Counted from the first letter of the stretch, positions 7,273 through 15,059 are shown. The stretch: 18,966 nucleotides of DNA from Clostridiales bacterium UBA1389 (GCA_002305335.1 DBQR01000008.1:1-18966), one strand, 5' to 3'. The notes: generated from the sequence alone by a model not told the origin. A program made the numbers and translations.

Positions 7273-7991
7273 ATGAAGTCGAAAGCATAAAACTTCAGAA
7301 ATATATTTCCGACTGCGGTCTTATGTCCCGCCGGAGCGCGGAAAGCGAAATAGAATCGGGCAGATTTACCATAAACGGTGTTGCGGCAAAGCTGGGCGAC
7401 CGGGTAAACCCCTCAAGGGATATTGTAAAATATAAGGGAACCGTAGTCAAAAAGCAGACCAAAAAGTATTATATAATGTTAAACAAACCCGCCGGGTACG
7501 TCACCACCCTTTCCGACGAGTTCGGGCGGGACACCGTCTGTTCCCTTGTAAATTTACCCGTAAGGGTTTATCCCGTGGGCAGGCTTGACAAAAACAGCGA
7601 GGGACTAATCATACTCACCAACGACGGGGAATTTGCAAATATATTATGTCACCCAAAATACAACAAGAAAAAACGCTATCTTGTCATAACCGACGGCTAT
7701 GCCGAAAACGGAAAGATTGACAAACTGAAGGAAATGAAAAAACTCGATGGCGAGGAAATCAGGCCGGTGGCGGTCAAGGTGGTTGAAAGAAGCGATAACG
7801 CCTCTAAGCTTATGTTCACCCTCACCGAAGGGAAAAACCGCCAGATAAGGCGGATGTGCGAGGCAGCGGGTTTAAGCGTAATGCAGTTAAAGCGCTTTGC
7901 CATAGGAAATGTGCAGTTGGGGGAATTAAAGCCGGGTTCCTGGCGAAACCTCACCCCGGAAGAAATTAAGGAGTTAACACAAGCAAAATGA
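7269..7991 (+). CDS. rluB: rRNA pseudouridine synthase, RsuA/RluB family
   Basis: This 240-residue enzyme isomerises a uridine in ribosomal RNA. The N-terminal S4 RNA-binding domain covers about residues 8-55 (LQKYISDCGLMSRRSAE). The catalytic domain holds the key motif VGRLDKNSEGLI with nucleophile D107, and the later EGKNRQIRRMCEAAG segment is characteristic of the family. In Firmicutes the gene in this position, near scpAB and dacB, is RluB, which modifies 23S rRNA. RsuA-type 16S activity cannot be separated by eye. It overlaps dacB by four bases and yhbY by four bases. Confidence 0.92.
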   Translation: MNEVESIKLQKYISDCGLMSRRSAESEIESGRFTINGVAAKLGDRVNPSRDIVKYKGTVVKKQTKKYYIMLNKPAGYVTTLSDEFGRDTVCSLVNLPVRVYPVGRLDKNSEGLIILTNDGEFANILCHPKYNKKKRYLVITDGYAENGKIDKLKEMKKLDGEEIRPVAVKVVERSDNASKLMFTLTEGKNRQIRRMCEAAGLSVMQLKRFAIGNVQLGELKPGSWRNLTPEEIKELTQAK

Positions 7992-8281
7992 TAACCACAA
8001 AACAGCGGGCATACTTAAGAAATTTATCCAACGGCATCGACGCTTTGTACCAGACGGGAAAAAACGGCATAACCGAAACTGTAATAAAAACCCTGGACGA
8101 CGCTCTGGAAGCAAGGGAGCTTATTAAAATAACCGTCCTTGAAAATTCCCCCCTGTCAGCCAAGGAGGTTATGGCGAAACTCTGCGAAAAGCTGTCCTGC
8201 GAGCCGGTTCAGGTTATAGGCAGGAAGGTGGTCATTTACCGTAAATCCCAAAATGACCCCGTAATCGAACTTCCGAAATGA
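7988..8281 (+). CDS. yhbY: YhbY/CRS1 family ribosome-associated RNA-binding protein
   Basis: This small protein of 97 residues carries one CRM (CRS1-YhbY) domain. It starts MITTKQRAYLRNLSNG and contains the GKNGIT loop (24-29), which corresponds to the RNA-binding GxxG loop. The C-terminal strand VQVIGRKVVIYR completes the fold. YhbY proteins associate with pre-50S particles. Placement directly before nadD is a widespread arrangement. It has four-base overlaps with both neighbours. Confidence 0.93.
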   Translation: MITTKQRAYLRNLSNGIDALYQTGKNGITETVIKTLDDALEARELIKITVLENSPLSAKEVMAKLCEKLSCEPVQVIGRKVVIYRKSQNDPVIELPK

Positions 8282-8868
8282 AAACAGGCATTTACGGCGG
8301 GGGCTTTGATCCCCCCCACACCGGACATATGAAGGCGGCAAAGGCGGCTTTGGAGTTTCTGAAGCTTGATTTGCTTTACATTGTCCCCGCCTTTATTTCC
8401 CCCCTTAAAGAGGCGGTTCCGGCCGCACCGCCGGAAAACCGGCTGGAGATGTGCCGGATAGCCTTTGACTTTGACAATAGAATCGAAATAAGCGATTTTG
8501 AGATAAATCAGGGCAAAGTAAGCTACACAAGGGATACAATCCAATACTTTTTAAATAAATACCCTAAACCGGAAAACACGATTTACCTTATTATCGGCAC
8601 CGACCAGCTTGTTCAGCTTGACAAATGGAAGGATTACGGGTATATTTTTAAAAATACCCGTCTTGCGGTTGTGCCGAGAAACAAGGAGGGAATCCCCCGT
8701 ATGGAAGTCGAAAAATACACCGCTATGGGGGCGGACATAACCGAAATCGACATAAAGGAAACCGAAATTTCCTCCACCGAAATAAGGCAGGGGAAAAATC
8801 TGAAACTGCTTGACGATAAAGTAAAGGAATACATCATTAAAAATGGACTCTACAAACAAACTGACTGA
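8278..8868 (+). CDS. nadD: nicotinate-nucleotide adenylyltransferase
   Basis: The enzyme transfers AMP from ATP to nicotinate mononucleotide, the common late step of NAD synthesis. The 196 residues include the nucleotidyltransferase signature GGGFDPPHTGHM, with H14-T-G-H17 binding ATP. They also include the substrate-binding segment LIIGTDQLVQLDKW and the C-terminal ISSTEIRQG motif. Length and order are normal. The start overlaps yhbY by four bases, and the 3' end overlaps yqeK by 26 bases, the longest overlap in this operon. Confidence 0.95.
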   Translation: MKTGIYGGGFDPPHTGHMKAAKAALEFLKLDLLYIVPAFISPLKEAVPAAPPENRLEMCRIAFDFDNRIEISDFEINQGKVSYTRDTIQYFLNKYPKPENTIYLIIGTDQLVQLDKWKDYGYIFKNTRLAVVPRNKEGIPRMEVEKYTAMGADITEIDIKETEISSTEIRQGKNLKLLDDKVKEYIIKNGLYKQTD

Positions 8869-9445
8869 AATAAAAAAACGCCTGTATGCTCAGAACCCCA
8901 AACGGATAAACCATATCGAAGGGGTGGCGGAATGCGCCATGGAGCTTAAGGACAGGCATTTTCCCGCCATTCCGGACGTAAAAATTCTACAAGCCGCATA
9001 TATGCACGACTTTACAAAGGAATACCCCGAAGCAGAACACCTGAAAATCCTTGAAAAATACTGTATTTCCCTGCAGGGCTATGACAGATATGCCCCCAAG
9101 CTGTTACATTCGAAATCGGCTTATGCCCTGGCGAAGTTTGAATTTGCCCTTGAGGAGGACGTCTGCGACGCAATTCTGTACCATACCACCGGCAGGGAGA
9201 ATATGTCCCCCATTGAAAAGATACTCTACCTTGCCGACTATATCGAAAAAAACCGCACCCATATTCCCTGCGTGGATTTACGGGACACCTATTACATGCT
9301 GGTGGAAAGGAAACACCAAAACCCCCTCGACACCGCAATACTGTACGCTCTCGATCTAACCGTAAGCGAACTGGTGGAAAAAAAGGGGATTATCGACTTC
9401 AACACAATCGAAGCAAGAAACTATCTTATTAAAGAAGGGATATAA
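8843..9445 (+). CDS. yqeK: YqeK family HD-domain hydrolase (probable diadenosine tetraphosphatase)
   Basis: This 200-residue HD-superfamily phosphohydrolase has metal ligands visible as H24 (NHIEGVAE), H55-D56 (YMHDFTKE), H89 (LLHSKSA), H114 (LYHTTGR) and D132 (YLADYIEKNR). That set matches YqeK, whose characterised members hydrolyse Ap4A symmetrically to ADP. It always travels with nadD and rsfS, as here. The ATG at 8843 lies inside the end of nadD with only a distant AAAGGA (about 15 bases), so its translation probably depends on re-initiation after nadD. Confidence 0.92.
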   Translation: MDSTNKLTEIKKRLYAQNPKRINHIEGVAECAMELKDRHFPAIPDVKILQAAYMHDFTKEYPEAEHLKILEKYCISLQGYDRYAPKLLHSKSAYALAKFEFALEEDVCDAILYHTTGRENMSPIEKILYLADYIEKNRTHIPCVDLRDTYYMLVERKHQNPLDTAILYALDLTVSELVEKKGIIDFNTIEARNYLIKEGI

Positions 9446-9467
9446 AATAACGGAAACGGGTGGAAAC

Positions 9468-9845
9468 ATGGAAATAAACCACGAAAAGGCAACAATCTTA
9501 GCAAATGACATTCAAAAAGCCCTTGACGATAAAAAGGGTATCGACATTTCAATCATATCCGTCGGCAGGCAGACGGTTCTCGCCGACTATTTCGTGCTGG
9601 CAAACGGCACCTCCTCAACCCACATAAAAGCCCTTACCGACGAGGTGGAAAAACAGCTGAACGAAAAGCACGGCATACTTCCCTCCCGCGTGGAAGGCAT
9701 AAGCGGACGGAACTGGGTGCTGATGGACTACGGCAGCGTGGTGGTCCACATCTTTACCAAAGAAGCAAGAGATTTTTACAAGCTGGACAGGCTATGGGCG
9801 GAATCGGGCATTTCACATATAAAAACAAATGAACAAGAGGCATAA
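9468..9845 (+). CDS. rsfS: ribosomal silencing factor RsfS
   Basis: This 125-residue protein binds uL14 on the 50S subunit and blocks subunit joining under nutrient limitation. The family core ADYFVLANGTSSTHIKAL (about 39-56) and the C-terminal WVLMDYGSVVVHIF with the LDRLWAE ending are all present. It follows yqeK after 22 bases. A LytR-family gene often found between the two in Clostridia is absent here. leuS starts two bases after the stop. Confidence 0.95.
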   Translation: MEINHEKATILANDIQKALDDKKGIDISIISVGRQTVLADYFVLANGTSSTHIKALTDEVEKQLNEKHGILPSRVEGISGRNWVLMDYGSVVVHIFTKEARDFYKLDRLWAESGISHIKTNEQEA

Positions 9846-9847
9846 TA

Positions 9848-12247
9848 ATGAAGTACGATTTCAGGCAGATAGAAGCAAAATGGCAGAAAAAATGGCAGGA
9901 TACCAAGGCCTTTGAAGCCACCGACGATTTTTCCAAGCCCAAATTCTACGCTCTGGTGGAATTTCCCTACCCTTCCGGGATGGGAATGCACGTGGGGCAT
10001 ATCAAGGCCTATTCCGGTCTTGAGGCCATAAGCCGCAAAAGGCGCATGGAGGGCTACAACGTGCTTTTCCCCATCGGCTTTGACGCCTTCGGCCTTCCCA
10101 CCGAGCATTCGGCAATAAAATACGGCATACATCCCAAAACCCTTACCGAACAGAACATAAAGAAATTCACCGACCAGTTAAACCGTATCGGCTTTTCCTT
10201 CGACTGGTCAAGGGTTGTTGATACTACCGACCCCGACTATTACAAGTGGACGCAGTGGATTTTCCTTAAGATGTTTGAAAAGGGTCTTGCCTTCCGGGAC
10301 AAAACCCTTGTAAACTACTGTCCCACCTGCAAGGTGGTGCTTTCCAACGAGGATTCCCAGGGGGGAAAATGCGACATCTGCCACAACGACGTGGTCCAGA
10401 AGTCAAAGGATGTATGGTACCTCAGGATAACCGCCTACGCCGACAAGCTGTTAAGCGGTCTTGACAACGTCGATTATCCTGCCAACATAAAGCAGATGCA
10501 GGAAAACTGGATAGGCCGTTCCACGGGGGCTTTTGTCAACTTTACCCTTAATACCGGGGAAACGCTGCGGATTTACACCACCCGCCCCGACACTTTATTC
10601 GGTGTGACCTTTATGGTTATGGCGCCCGAACACCACATTCTTGACAAGTATGCAGATAAAATATCAAATATGGACGAAGTTTTGGCATACCGGGAAGCCT
10701 GCGCCAAAAAAACCGAATTCGAGCGCACCCAGCTGGTCAAGGAAAAAACCGGCGTCAGAATCCGGGGAATTACCGCAATAAACCCCTTAAATAACAAGGA
10801 AATCCCCGTTTATATCGCCGACTATGTTATGATGGGCTACGGCACCGGCGCAATTATGGCGGTTCCCGGCCACGACGAACGGGACTATGAGTTCGCCAAA
10901 AAGTTCGGCATCGACATTATCGAGGTCATAAAGGGCGGGGACATTTCCAAAGCCGCCTACACCGGCGACGGCGAAATGGTCAATTCCGGCTTTTTAAACG
11001 GCATCGACAACAAAAAGGACGCCTTTGAAAAGGTTGTTTCGGTACTTGAGGAAAAGGGTATCGGGGAAGCCGGAGTCCAGTATAAAATGAAGGACTGGGC
11101 TTTCAACCGTCAGCGTTACTGGGGCGAACCTATCCCCATCATTTACTGTGAAAAATGCGGCATGGTTCCCGTACCCTATGAGGAACTCCCCCTCAAGCTG
11201 CCTCCTCTTGAAAACTTTGAGCCGGGTACCGACGGGGAATCCCCCCTTGCCCGAATCGAATCCTTTGTAAACTGCAAATGCCCAAAATGCGGCTGGAAGG
11301 CAAAGCGGGAAACCGATATAATGCCCCAGTGGGCGGGTTCCTCCTGGTATTTCCTCCGCTATATCGACCCTAAAAACGACAAATGCTTCTGCGACATGGA
11401 AAAGATGAAATACTGGATGCCGGTGGACTGGTACAACGGGGGTATGGAGCACGTTACCCGGCATATGATTTATTCCCGCTTCTGGCACCGGTTCCTGTAT
11501 GATATAGGCTGCGTAAACACCCCCGAACCCTACGCCAAGCGGACGGCACAGGGACTTATTTTAGGCAGCGACGGGGAAAAGATGTCAAAATCCCGGGGGA
11601 ACGTGGTTGACCCCCTTGACGTGGCAGACGTTTACGGCGCCGACGTGCTGCGCACCTATGTGCTTTTCATGGGGGACTACAGCCAGTCGGCTCCCTGGTC
11701 GGACAGTAGCGTTAAGGGCTGCAAGCGTTTTCTTGACCGGGTGGCGGACCTTCCGGAGCTGGCAAACGGCAACGGCGTAACGCCGAATCTTGAAAGTTCC
11801 TTCCATAAAACCGTAAAGAAGGTTACCGAGGACATCGAGGCCATGAAGTTCAACACCGCCATAGCCTCCCTTATGTCCCTTTCCAATGATATATATGCCG
11901 AAGGCAGTCTTACCAAAGACGAGCTTACAGTCTTTATAAAGCTCCTTTCCCCCTTCGCCCCCCATCTCTGCGAGGAAATAAACGAAAAGTCAGGAAATTC
12001 CGGAATGCTTGCCCTTTCCCCGTGGCCGAAATACGATGAGGAAAAAATAAAGGAACACACCGTAGAAATCGCCCTTACGGTAAACGGCAAGCTGAGGGGG
12101 ACCATTTCCCTCCCGGCGGGCTGCCCCAAGGATGAAGCGGTAAGGTTAATAAACGAATCCGGCAAAATCGCCGCCTTTACAGACGGAAAGACATTAATCA
12201 AGGAAGTATATGTAACAGATAAAATTTATAATGTGGTTGTAAAGTAA
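9848..12247 (+). CDS. leuS: leucyl-tRNA synthetase
   Basis: This class I synthetase charges tRNA-Leu and has an editing domain. The 799 residues are a normal bacterial length. The HIGH-type motif is HVGH (48-51) within PYPSGMGMHVGHIKAYS, and the KMSKS loop is K578-MSKS. Editing-domain landmarks are the Thr-rich TTRPDTLFG and GTGAIMAVPGHDERDYEFA. There are two Cys clusters (CPTC...CDIC near 155-180, and CEKC...CKCPKC), which look like zinc ribbons. The start ATG follows AAGAGG immediately after rsfS. No T-box leader is present: the gene is internal to the operon with no room for one, so leucine-responsive control at this site is unlikely. Confidence 0.97.
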   Translation: MKYDFRQIEAKWQKKWQDTKAFEATDDFSKPKFYALVEFPYPSGMGMHVGHIKAYSGLEAISRKRRMEGYNVLFPIGFDAFGLPTEHSAIKYGIHPKTLTEQNIKKFTDQLNRIGFSFDWSRVVDTTDPDYYKWTQWIFLKMFEKGLAFRDKTLVNYCPTCKVVLSNEDSQGGKCDICHNDVVQKSKDVWYLRITAYADKLLSGLDNVDYPANIKQMQENWIGRSTGAFVNFTLNTGETLRIYTTRPDTLFGVTFMVMAPEHHILDKYADKISNMDEVLAYREACAKKTEFERTQLVKEKTGVRIRGITAINPLNNKEIPVYIADYVMMGYGTGAIMAVPGHDERDYEFAKKFGIDIIEVIKGGDISKAAYTGDGEMVNSGFLNGIDNKKDAFEKVVSVLEEKGIGEAGVQYKMKDWAFNRQRYWGEPIPIIYCEKCGMVPVPYEELPLKLPPLENFEPGTDGESPLARIESFVNCKCPKCGWKAKRETDIMPQWAGSSWYFLRYIDPKNDKCFCDMEKMKYWMPVDWYNGGMEHVTRHMIYSRFWHRFLYDIGCVNTPEPYAKRTAQGLILGSDGEKMSKSRGNVVDPLDVADVYGADVLRTYVLFMGDYSQSAPWSDSSVKGCKRFLDRVADLPELANGNGVTPNLESSFHKTVKKVTEDIEAMKFNTAIASLMSLSNDIYAEGSLTKDELTVFIKLLSPFAPHLCEEINEKSGNSGMLALSPWPKYDEEKIKEHTVEIALTVNGKLRGTISLPAGCPKDEAVRLINESGKIAAFTDGKTLIKEVYVTDKIYNVVVK

Positions 12248-12260
12248 AGGGGGGTGTATT

Positions 12261-12668
12261 ATGAAAAAGAAAAAAACCAAGTTTTTCTCGGACTTCAAGG
12301 ACTTCATCTCCAAAGGCAATATCATTGATCTTGCCGTGGCGGTGGTTATCGGCGGTGCATTTAACAAGATTGTAACATCCCTTGTAAACGACATCATTAT
12401 GCCGGTTATTAGCCTTATCGCCGGTAAGGTGAATGTGTCGGATTTAAAGGTGGAGATGGTTGAGGCTACTGCCGACAGCCCTGCGGTTACCCTAAATTAC
12501 GGCGTCTTTATTCAGAATGTGATTGATTTTCTGATTGTTGCCTTAACCATTTTCATTATCCTTCGCGCCTTTGTAAAGCTGCAGAATATCAGACAGCTGC
12601 TGGTTAAAAACGACAAGGACAAGGAAGCGGAAGAAGCCGGGGAAGAAAAGACACAGGAAAATGAATAA
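12261..12668 (+). CDS. mscL: large-conductance mechanosensitive channel MscL
   Basis: This homopentameric membrane channel opens under extreme membrane tension after hypo-osmotic shock. The 135 residues start with a basic N-terminal helix and then the family signature GNIIDLAVAVVIGGAFNKIV, which opens TM1 (about 22-50). A periplasm-facing loop of about 30 residues follows, then TM2 (about 80-103) and an acidic cytoplasmic helix rich in Lys/Glu. The ribosome-binding site AAAGGGGGG is strong. The 3' end overlaps the sugar-kinase gene by eight bases. Confidence 0.96.
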   Translation: MKKKKTKFFSDFKDFISKGNIIDLAVAVVIGGAFNKIVTSLVNDIIMPVISLIAGKVNVSDLKVEMVEATADSPAVTLNYGVFIQNVIDFLIVALTIFIILRAFVKLQNIRQLLVKNDKDKEAEEAGEEKTQENE

Positions 12669-13557
12669 TACCCGCATCTACATAGGTGCCGACGGCGGGG
12701 GAACAAAAATCCTTTACTGCCTGAAGGCCGGGGATAAATCCTTTTACCTGCGTAAGGATTACAGCGTTAACCCCAACGATGTGGGATTTGAGGAATCCGT
12801 CAGCCGGGTTGTAGGCGGGATGGCGGAAATCTGCTACATCAACGGTATTATGACCGAGGATGTCAGGGGTGTGTTCGCCGGTATCGCCGGCGGCTCCACC
12901 GCAAACTACCGGGAAATCCTGAAGGCAGGGCTTGATAAGGTTTTTATAAACTCCGTAAACGGCGTCAGCCACGACGGGGAGAATATACTTTATGCCGCTT
13001 TTCCGGACACCGACGGGGTTATAGTCATTTGCGGCACCGGCTCATCCTGTTTTTATAAGAAGGGCAATAATATTTTCCGCATTGGCGGGTATTCCCTCTT
13101 TGACCTGGAGGGCAACGGCTACGAAATGGGGAAAAAGGCTATCGCCCATGCCCTTAAGTGTGTCGACGGACGGGAAAAGCGGGGTGTTCTGTGCAGTCTG
13201 GTGGAAATTCAATGCGGCGGAAACTGCCTTGATAATCTGAAAAAGCTGCTTTCCCTGCCGGTAAAAGAGATTGCCTCCTTCGCCCCCCTGGTATTCAAGG
13301 CCGCCGCGGAAAATGACCGTTATGCCCAGAATATAATAAACTCCGTTGCGGAATATCTGGCCGAGTGTATTAACCACGCTTCAAAAACCTTTGACGGCAT
13401 ATGCCCCGTCTGTATAGCGGGCAGCATCGGCACCCACCCAATAACTCTTGAAAAGCTTAAACCCAAGCTTTTTGAAAAGGTGACCCTCACCACACTTACA
13501 AAAGAGCCGGTGGAGGGCGCAGTATATAAAGCAAAGCTGCTGTCGAAAACCCGTTAA
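12661..13557 (+). CDS. BadF/BadG/BcrA/BcrD-type ATPase, probable N-acetylhexosamine kinase
   Basis: This 298-residue member of the ASKHA kinase fold has the phosphate-1 loop GADGGGTK (9-16) and a second phosphate loop, CGTGSS (124-129). D105 in SHDGENILY is the likely catalytic aspartate, and AGSIGTH (253-259) is the adenosine-side motif. Relatives include N-acetylglucosamine kinase and the clostridial N-acetylmuramate/N-acetylglucosamine kinase MurK. Cell-wall sugar salvage is therefore a reasonable inference, but substrate cannot be read from the sequence. The usual GDEGSGY motif is replaced by DLEGNGY (148-154). It is the last gene of the run, overlaps mscL by eight bases, and is followed by two terminators. 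Confidence 0.82.
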   Translation: MNNTRIYIGADGGGTKILYCLKAGDKSFYLRKDYSVNPNDVGFEESVSRVVGGMAEICYINGIMTEDVRGVFAGIAGGSTANYREILKAGLDKVFINSVNGVSHDGENILYAAFPDTDGVIVICGTGSSCFYKKGNNIFRIGGYSLFDLEGNGYEMGKKAIAHALKCVDGREKRGVLCSLVEIQCGGNCLDNLKKLLSLPVKEIASFAPLVFKAAAENDRYAQNIINSVAEYLAECINHASKTFDGICPVCIAGSIGTHPITLEKLKPKLFEKVTLTTLTKEPVEGAVYKAKLLSKTR

Positions 13558-13576
13558 AACAGTAAATATGCAAAAG

Positions 13577-13601
13577 CAAGCGGGGATGCCCGCTTGTTTT
13601 T
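13577..13601 (+). terminator. intrinsic terminator after the sugar-kinase gene
   Basis: Perfect 8-bp stem CAAGCGGG/CCCGCTTG with a GATG tetraloop, followed by TTTTT. It begins 20 bases past the kinase stop codon and is the first clear terminator of the plus-strand run. Confidence 0.85.
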
Positions 13602-13636
13602 CGGATTATGGAGAAAACCGTAAATCATTCACCATG

Positions 13637-13667
13637 AAAAGCCGCCCGGTAAAACGAGCGGCTTTTT
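13637..13667. terminator. second, probably bidirectional terminator
   Basis: The arms AAAAGCCGC and GCGGCTTTT flank an inner CG/CG pair and a GTAAAA loop, with one C-A mismatch. On the plus strand it runs into TTTTTATATC. On the minus strand it ends in GGCTTTTC, so it can also stop transcription coming from the 13686-14897 genes. It sits between converging transcription units. Confidence 0.75.
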
Positions 13668-13685
13668 ATATCTTTTTTTATATTG

Positions 13686-13814
13686 TCAAATAATTTTTCC
13701 CTGCCTGAATCTGACGAAGGGAACGTCGTAATTCATTCCCCTGACCTCGTCCAGCCGGTATTTGCCAAGCAGAAACTTTACGACTTCAAGTCGGATTTTG
13801 TCGTGTTCCGTCAT
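13686..13814 (-). CDS. small 42-residue hypothetical protein
   Basis: This short ORF starts 12 bases after the stop of the DinB/DUF3795 gene. AAGGG, partly overlapping that stop codon, lies nine bases before the ATG. The product is mixed charged and hydrophobic (MTEHDKIRLEVVKFLLGK at the N terminus, ending RQGKII) with no signal peptide or cysteine. I do not recognise it. It could be a complete small protein or the remaining N-terminal piece of a larger gene, since the frame stops abruptly shortly before the terminator. Placement and ribosome-binding site favour translation. Confidence 0.5.
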   Translation of the reverse strand: MTEHDKIRLEVVKFLLGKYRLDEVRGMNYDVPFVRFRQGKII

Positions 13815-13826
13815 AATGCTTTACCC

Positions 13827-14897
13827 TTAACCTTTCTTTTTATATTCCTCTTCAAGAATTCCGAAGCCCTTATGAACGTCCTGACCCAAAATATCCTGGG
13901 TTTTGACGAAATGATACCTTTCATGCAGCTTGTCGTGTACCTTAAGAAAGGCTTTTTTGCCGTACTTTTTTATAAACATTGCCTGGGCTTTGGCGGAGGC
14001 GGCTCCGTTGTTGTCAGAAACATAAAAACCTTTTTTACAGGTTTCCAGCTCGCCGCATTCATAACAGCCGTCAATTTGCTTTTCCCGGCAACAGTAAGCG
14101 TTGGGGCATTGTTTGTCCTCAAATTCCGTGGCATAGGAGCATACGTTGTAATTTGTCCTGCAACCGCCACACCATTGCCCCAAAAAGCAGTGATTGCAGG
14201 AAAAGCCGCAGTACGCCACCGGGTCAATTCCTTTGCGGGCAAGCAGGCATAACCTGTTCTTTATCCGCCGCATGGCTTCGATATGCATTATCCAATGGCG
14301 GGAAAAGGGCATCAGAATAAGCCCCCTTATATCCTTACCGCACCAGTAATCGATAAGCCAGAAGGCATTTTTGTCCTTACTCACGCAACCGGATTCTTCC
14401 GGCTTTGCTTTATCGGAATCCGAAAACCGTCTTTTAAGCTGTTTGTATTCCAGCTTCGAAAGCATTGCGTTGGTTGAAAGCATAACTTCCTTGGCATAAT
14501 CATACAAAGCCTTGATGTTAATCTGCTTTGAAAAATCCGCTATTTCCTGTCCGGAAAGCTCGTTGCCGGTGGTTTTTATCGGCGAACCGATTTTATCTAA
14601 AAAACCTCCGGATATAAGCATCTGTTCGTCATCGGAAATCAAAGTGTGGGCGACAATATCTTCAATACGGAAAATATGCCAAATCGAATAGGCAAGGGTT
14701 TTGCTGTGATAGCCTTTGGCGTTTACAAAGGGCATCTGGTAAAAGGCTTCGGCGGGATAGCCGTTTATTATTTGGGTAACCTGAGCGAACATTTCCTCCC
14801 GGAATTGTATCAGCAGTTCTATTCCCTCTTTGTATGTAGCCTCTTTTGAAAGCAGGGTTTGAATCTGCCGGTTTTTTGCCGACCATTCCTTGTCCAT
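13827..14897 (-). CDS. DinB-like/DUF3795 fusion protein
   Basis: This 356-residue cytosolic protein has two parts. Residues about 20-215 look like a DinB/YfiT-type four-helix bundle. H74 (SIWHIFRIED) and the H201-x3-H205 pair (RHWIMHIEAMRRI) are positioned like the metal-binding His triad of that fold. Residues about 228-292 form a Cys-rich DUF3795 module with C230, C234, C237, C243, C246, C253, C264, C269, C270, C278, C281 and C287. The motifs CGFSCNHC, CGGC and CYECGELETC suggest bound zinc or another metal. A tail of about 60 residues follows, rich in Lys and His. DinB-fold proteins include thiol-dependent transferases, but no activity can be assigned here. The start has an excellent AGGAG site. 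The gene has its own promoter and a small downstream ORF. Confidence 0.75.
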   Translation of the reverse strand: MDKEWSAKNRQIQTLLSKEATYKEGIELLIQFREEMFAQVTQIINGYPAEAFYQMPFVNAKGYHSKTLAYSIWHIFRIEDIVAHTLISDDEQMLISGGFLDKIGSPIKTTGNELSGQEIADFSKQINIKALYDYAKEVMLSTNAMLSKLEYKQLKRRFSDSDKAKPEESGCVSKDKNAFWLIDYWCGKDIRGLILMPFSRHWIMHIEAMRRIKNRLCLLARKGIDPVAYCGFSCNHCFLGQWCGGCRTNYNVCSYATEFEDKQCPNAYCCREKQIDGCYECGELETCKKGFYVSDNNGAASAKAQAMFIKKYGKKAFLKVHDKLHERYHFVKTQDILGQDVHKGFGILEEEYKKKG

Positions 14898-14980
14898 TTT
14901 ATTTCTCCTGTTTTATCAGTTCAATAATACCCCGGGGGTTTAGGACGTATAATCCTTCGTCGTTTATCCATATTGATAGG

Positions 14981-15009
14981 GTTATATGATACTTTTCCTT
15001 TATTGTAAA
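14981..15009 (-). promoter_or_regulatory. promoter of the DinB/DUF3795 gene
   Basis: On the minus strand: -35 TTTACA (15004-15009), a 17-nt spacer and -10 TATAAC (14981-14986). Predicted transcription starts near 14974, giving a leader of about 77 nt before the ATG at 14897. A perfect 10-bp palindrome, CAGTTAACTG (15014-15023), lies four bases upstream of the -35 box and could bind a regulator; that role is inferred. The rest of the 14898-15119 gap holds only the weak hairpin after the GH73 gene and a 16-codon frame discussed in the findings. Confidence 0.6.
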
Positions 15010-15059
15010 TAATCAGTTAACTGTTTGTGTTGTATTTTTTATAACTTCGGTAAACAAAG

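Noticed and set aside
8843..8868. 26-base nadD/yqeK overlap as a frameshift or fusion
   Set aside because: Both proteins have complete, normal termini (ISSTEIR region and the YqeK N terminus), so this is a simple coding overlap.
9846..9900. possible T-box or other leucine-responsive element before leuS
   Set aside because: Only two bases separate rsfS from leuS, so there is no leader in which such an element could sit.
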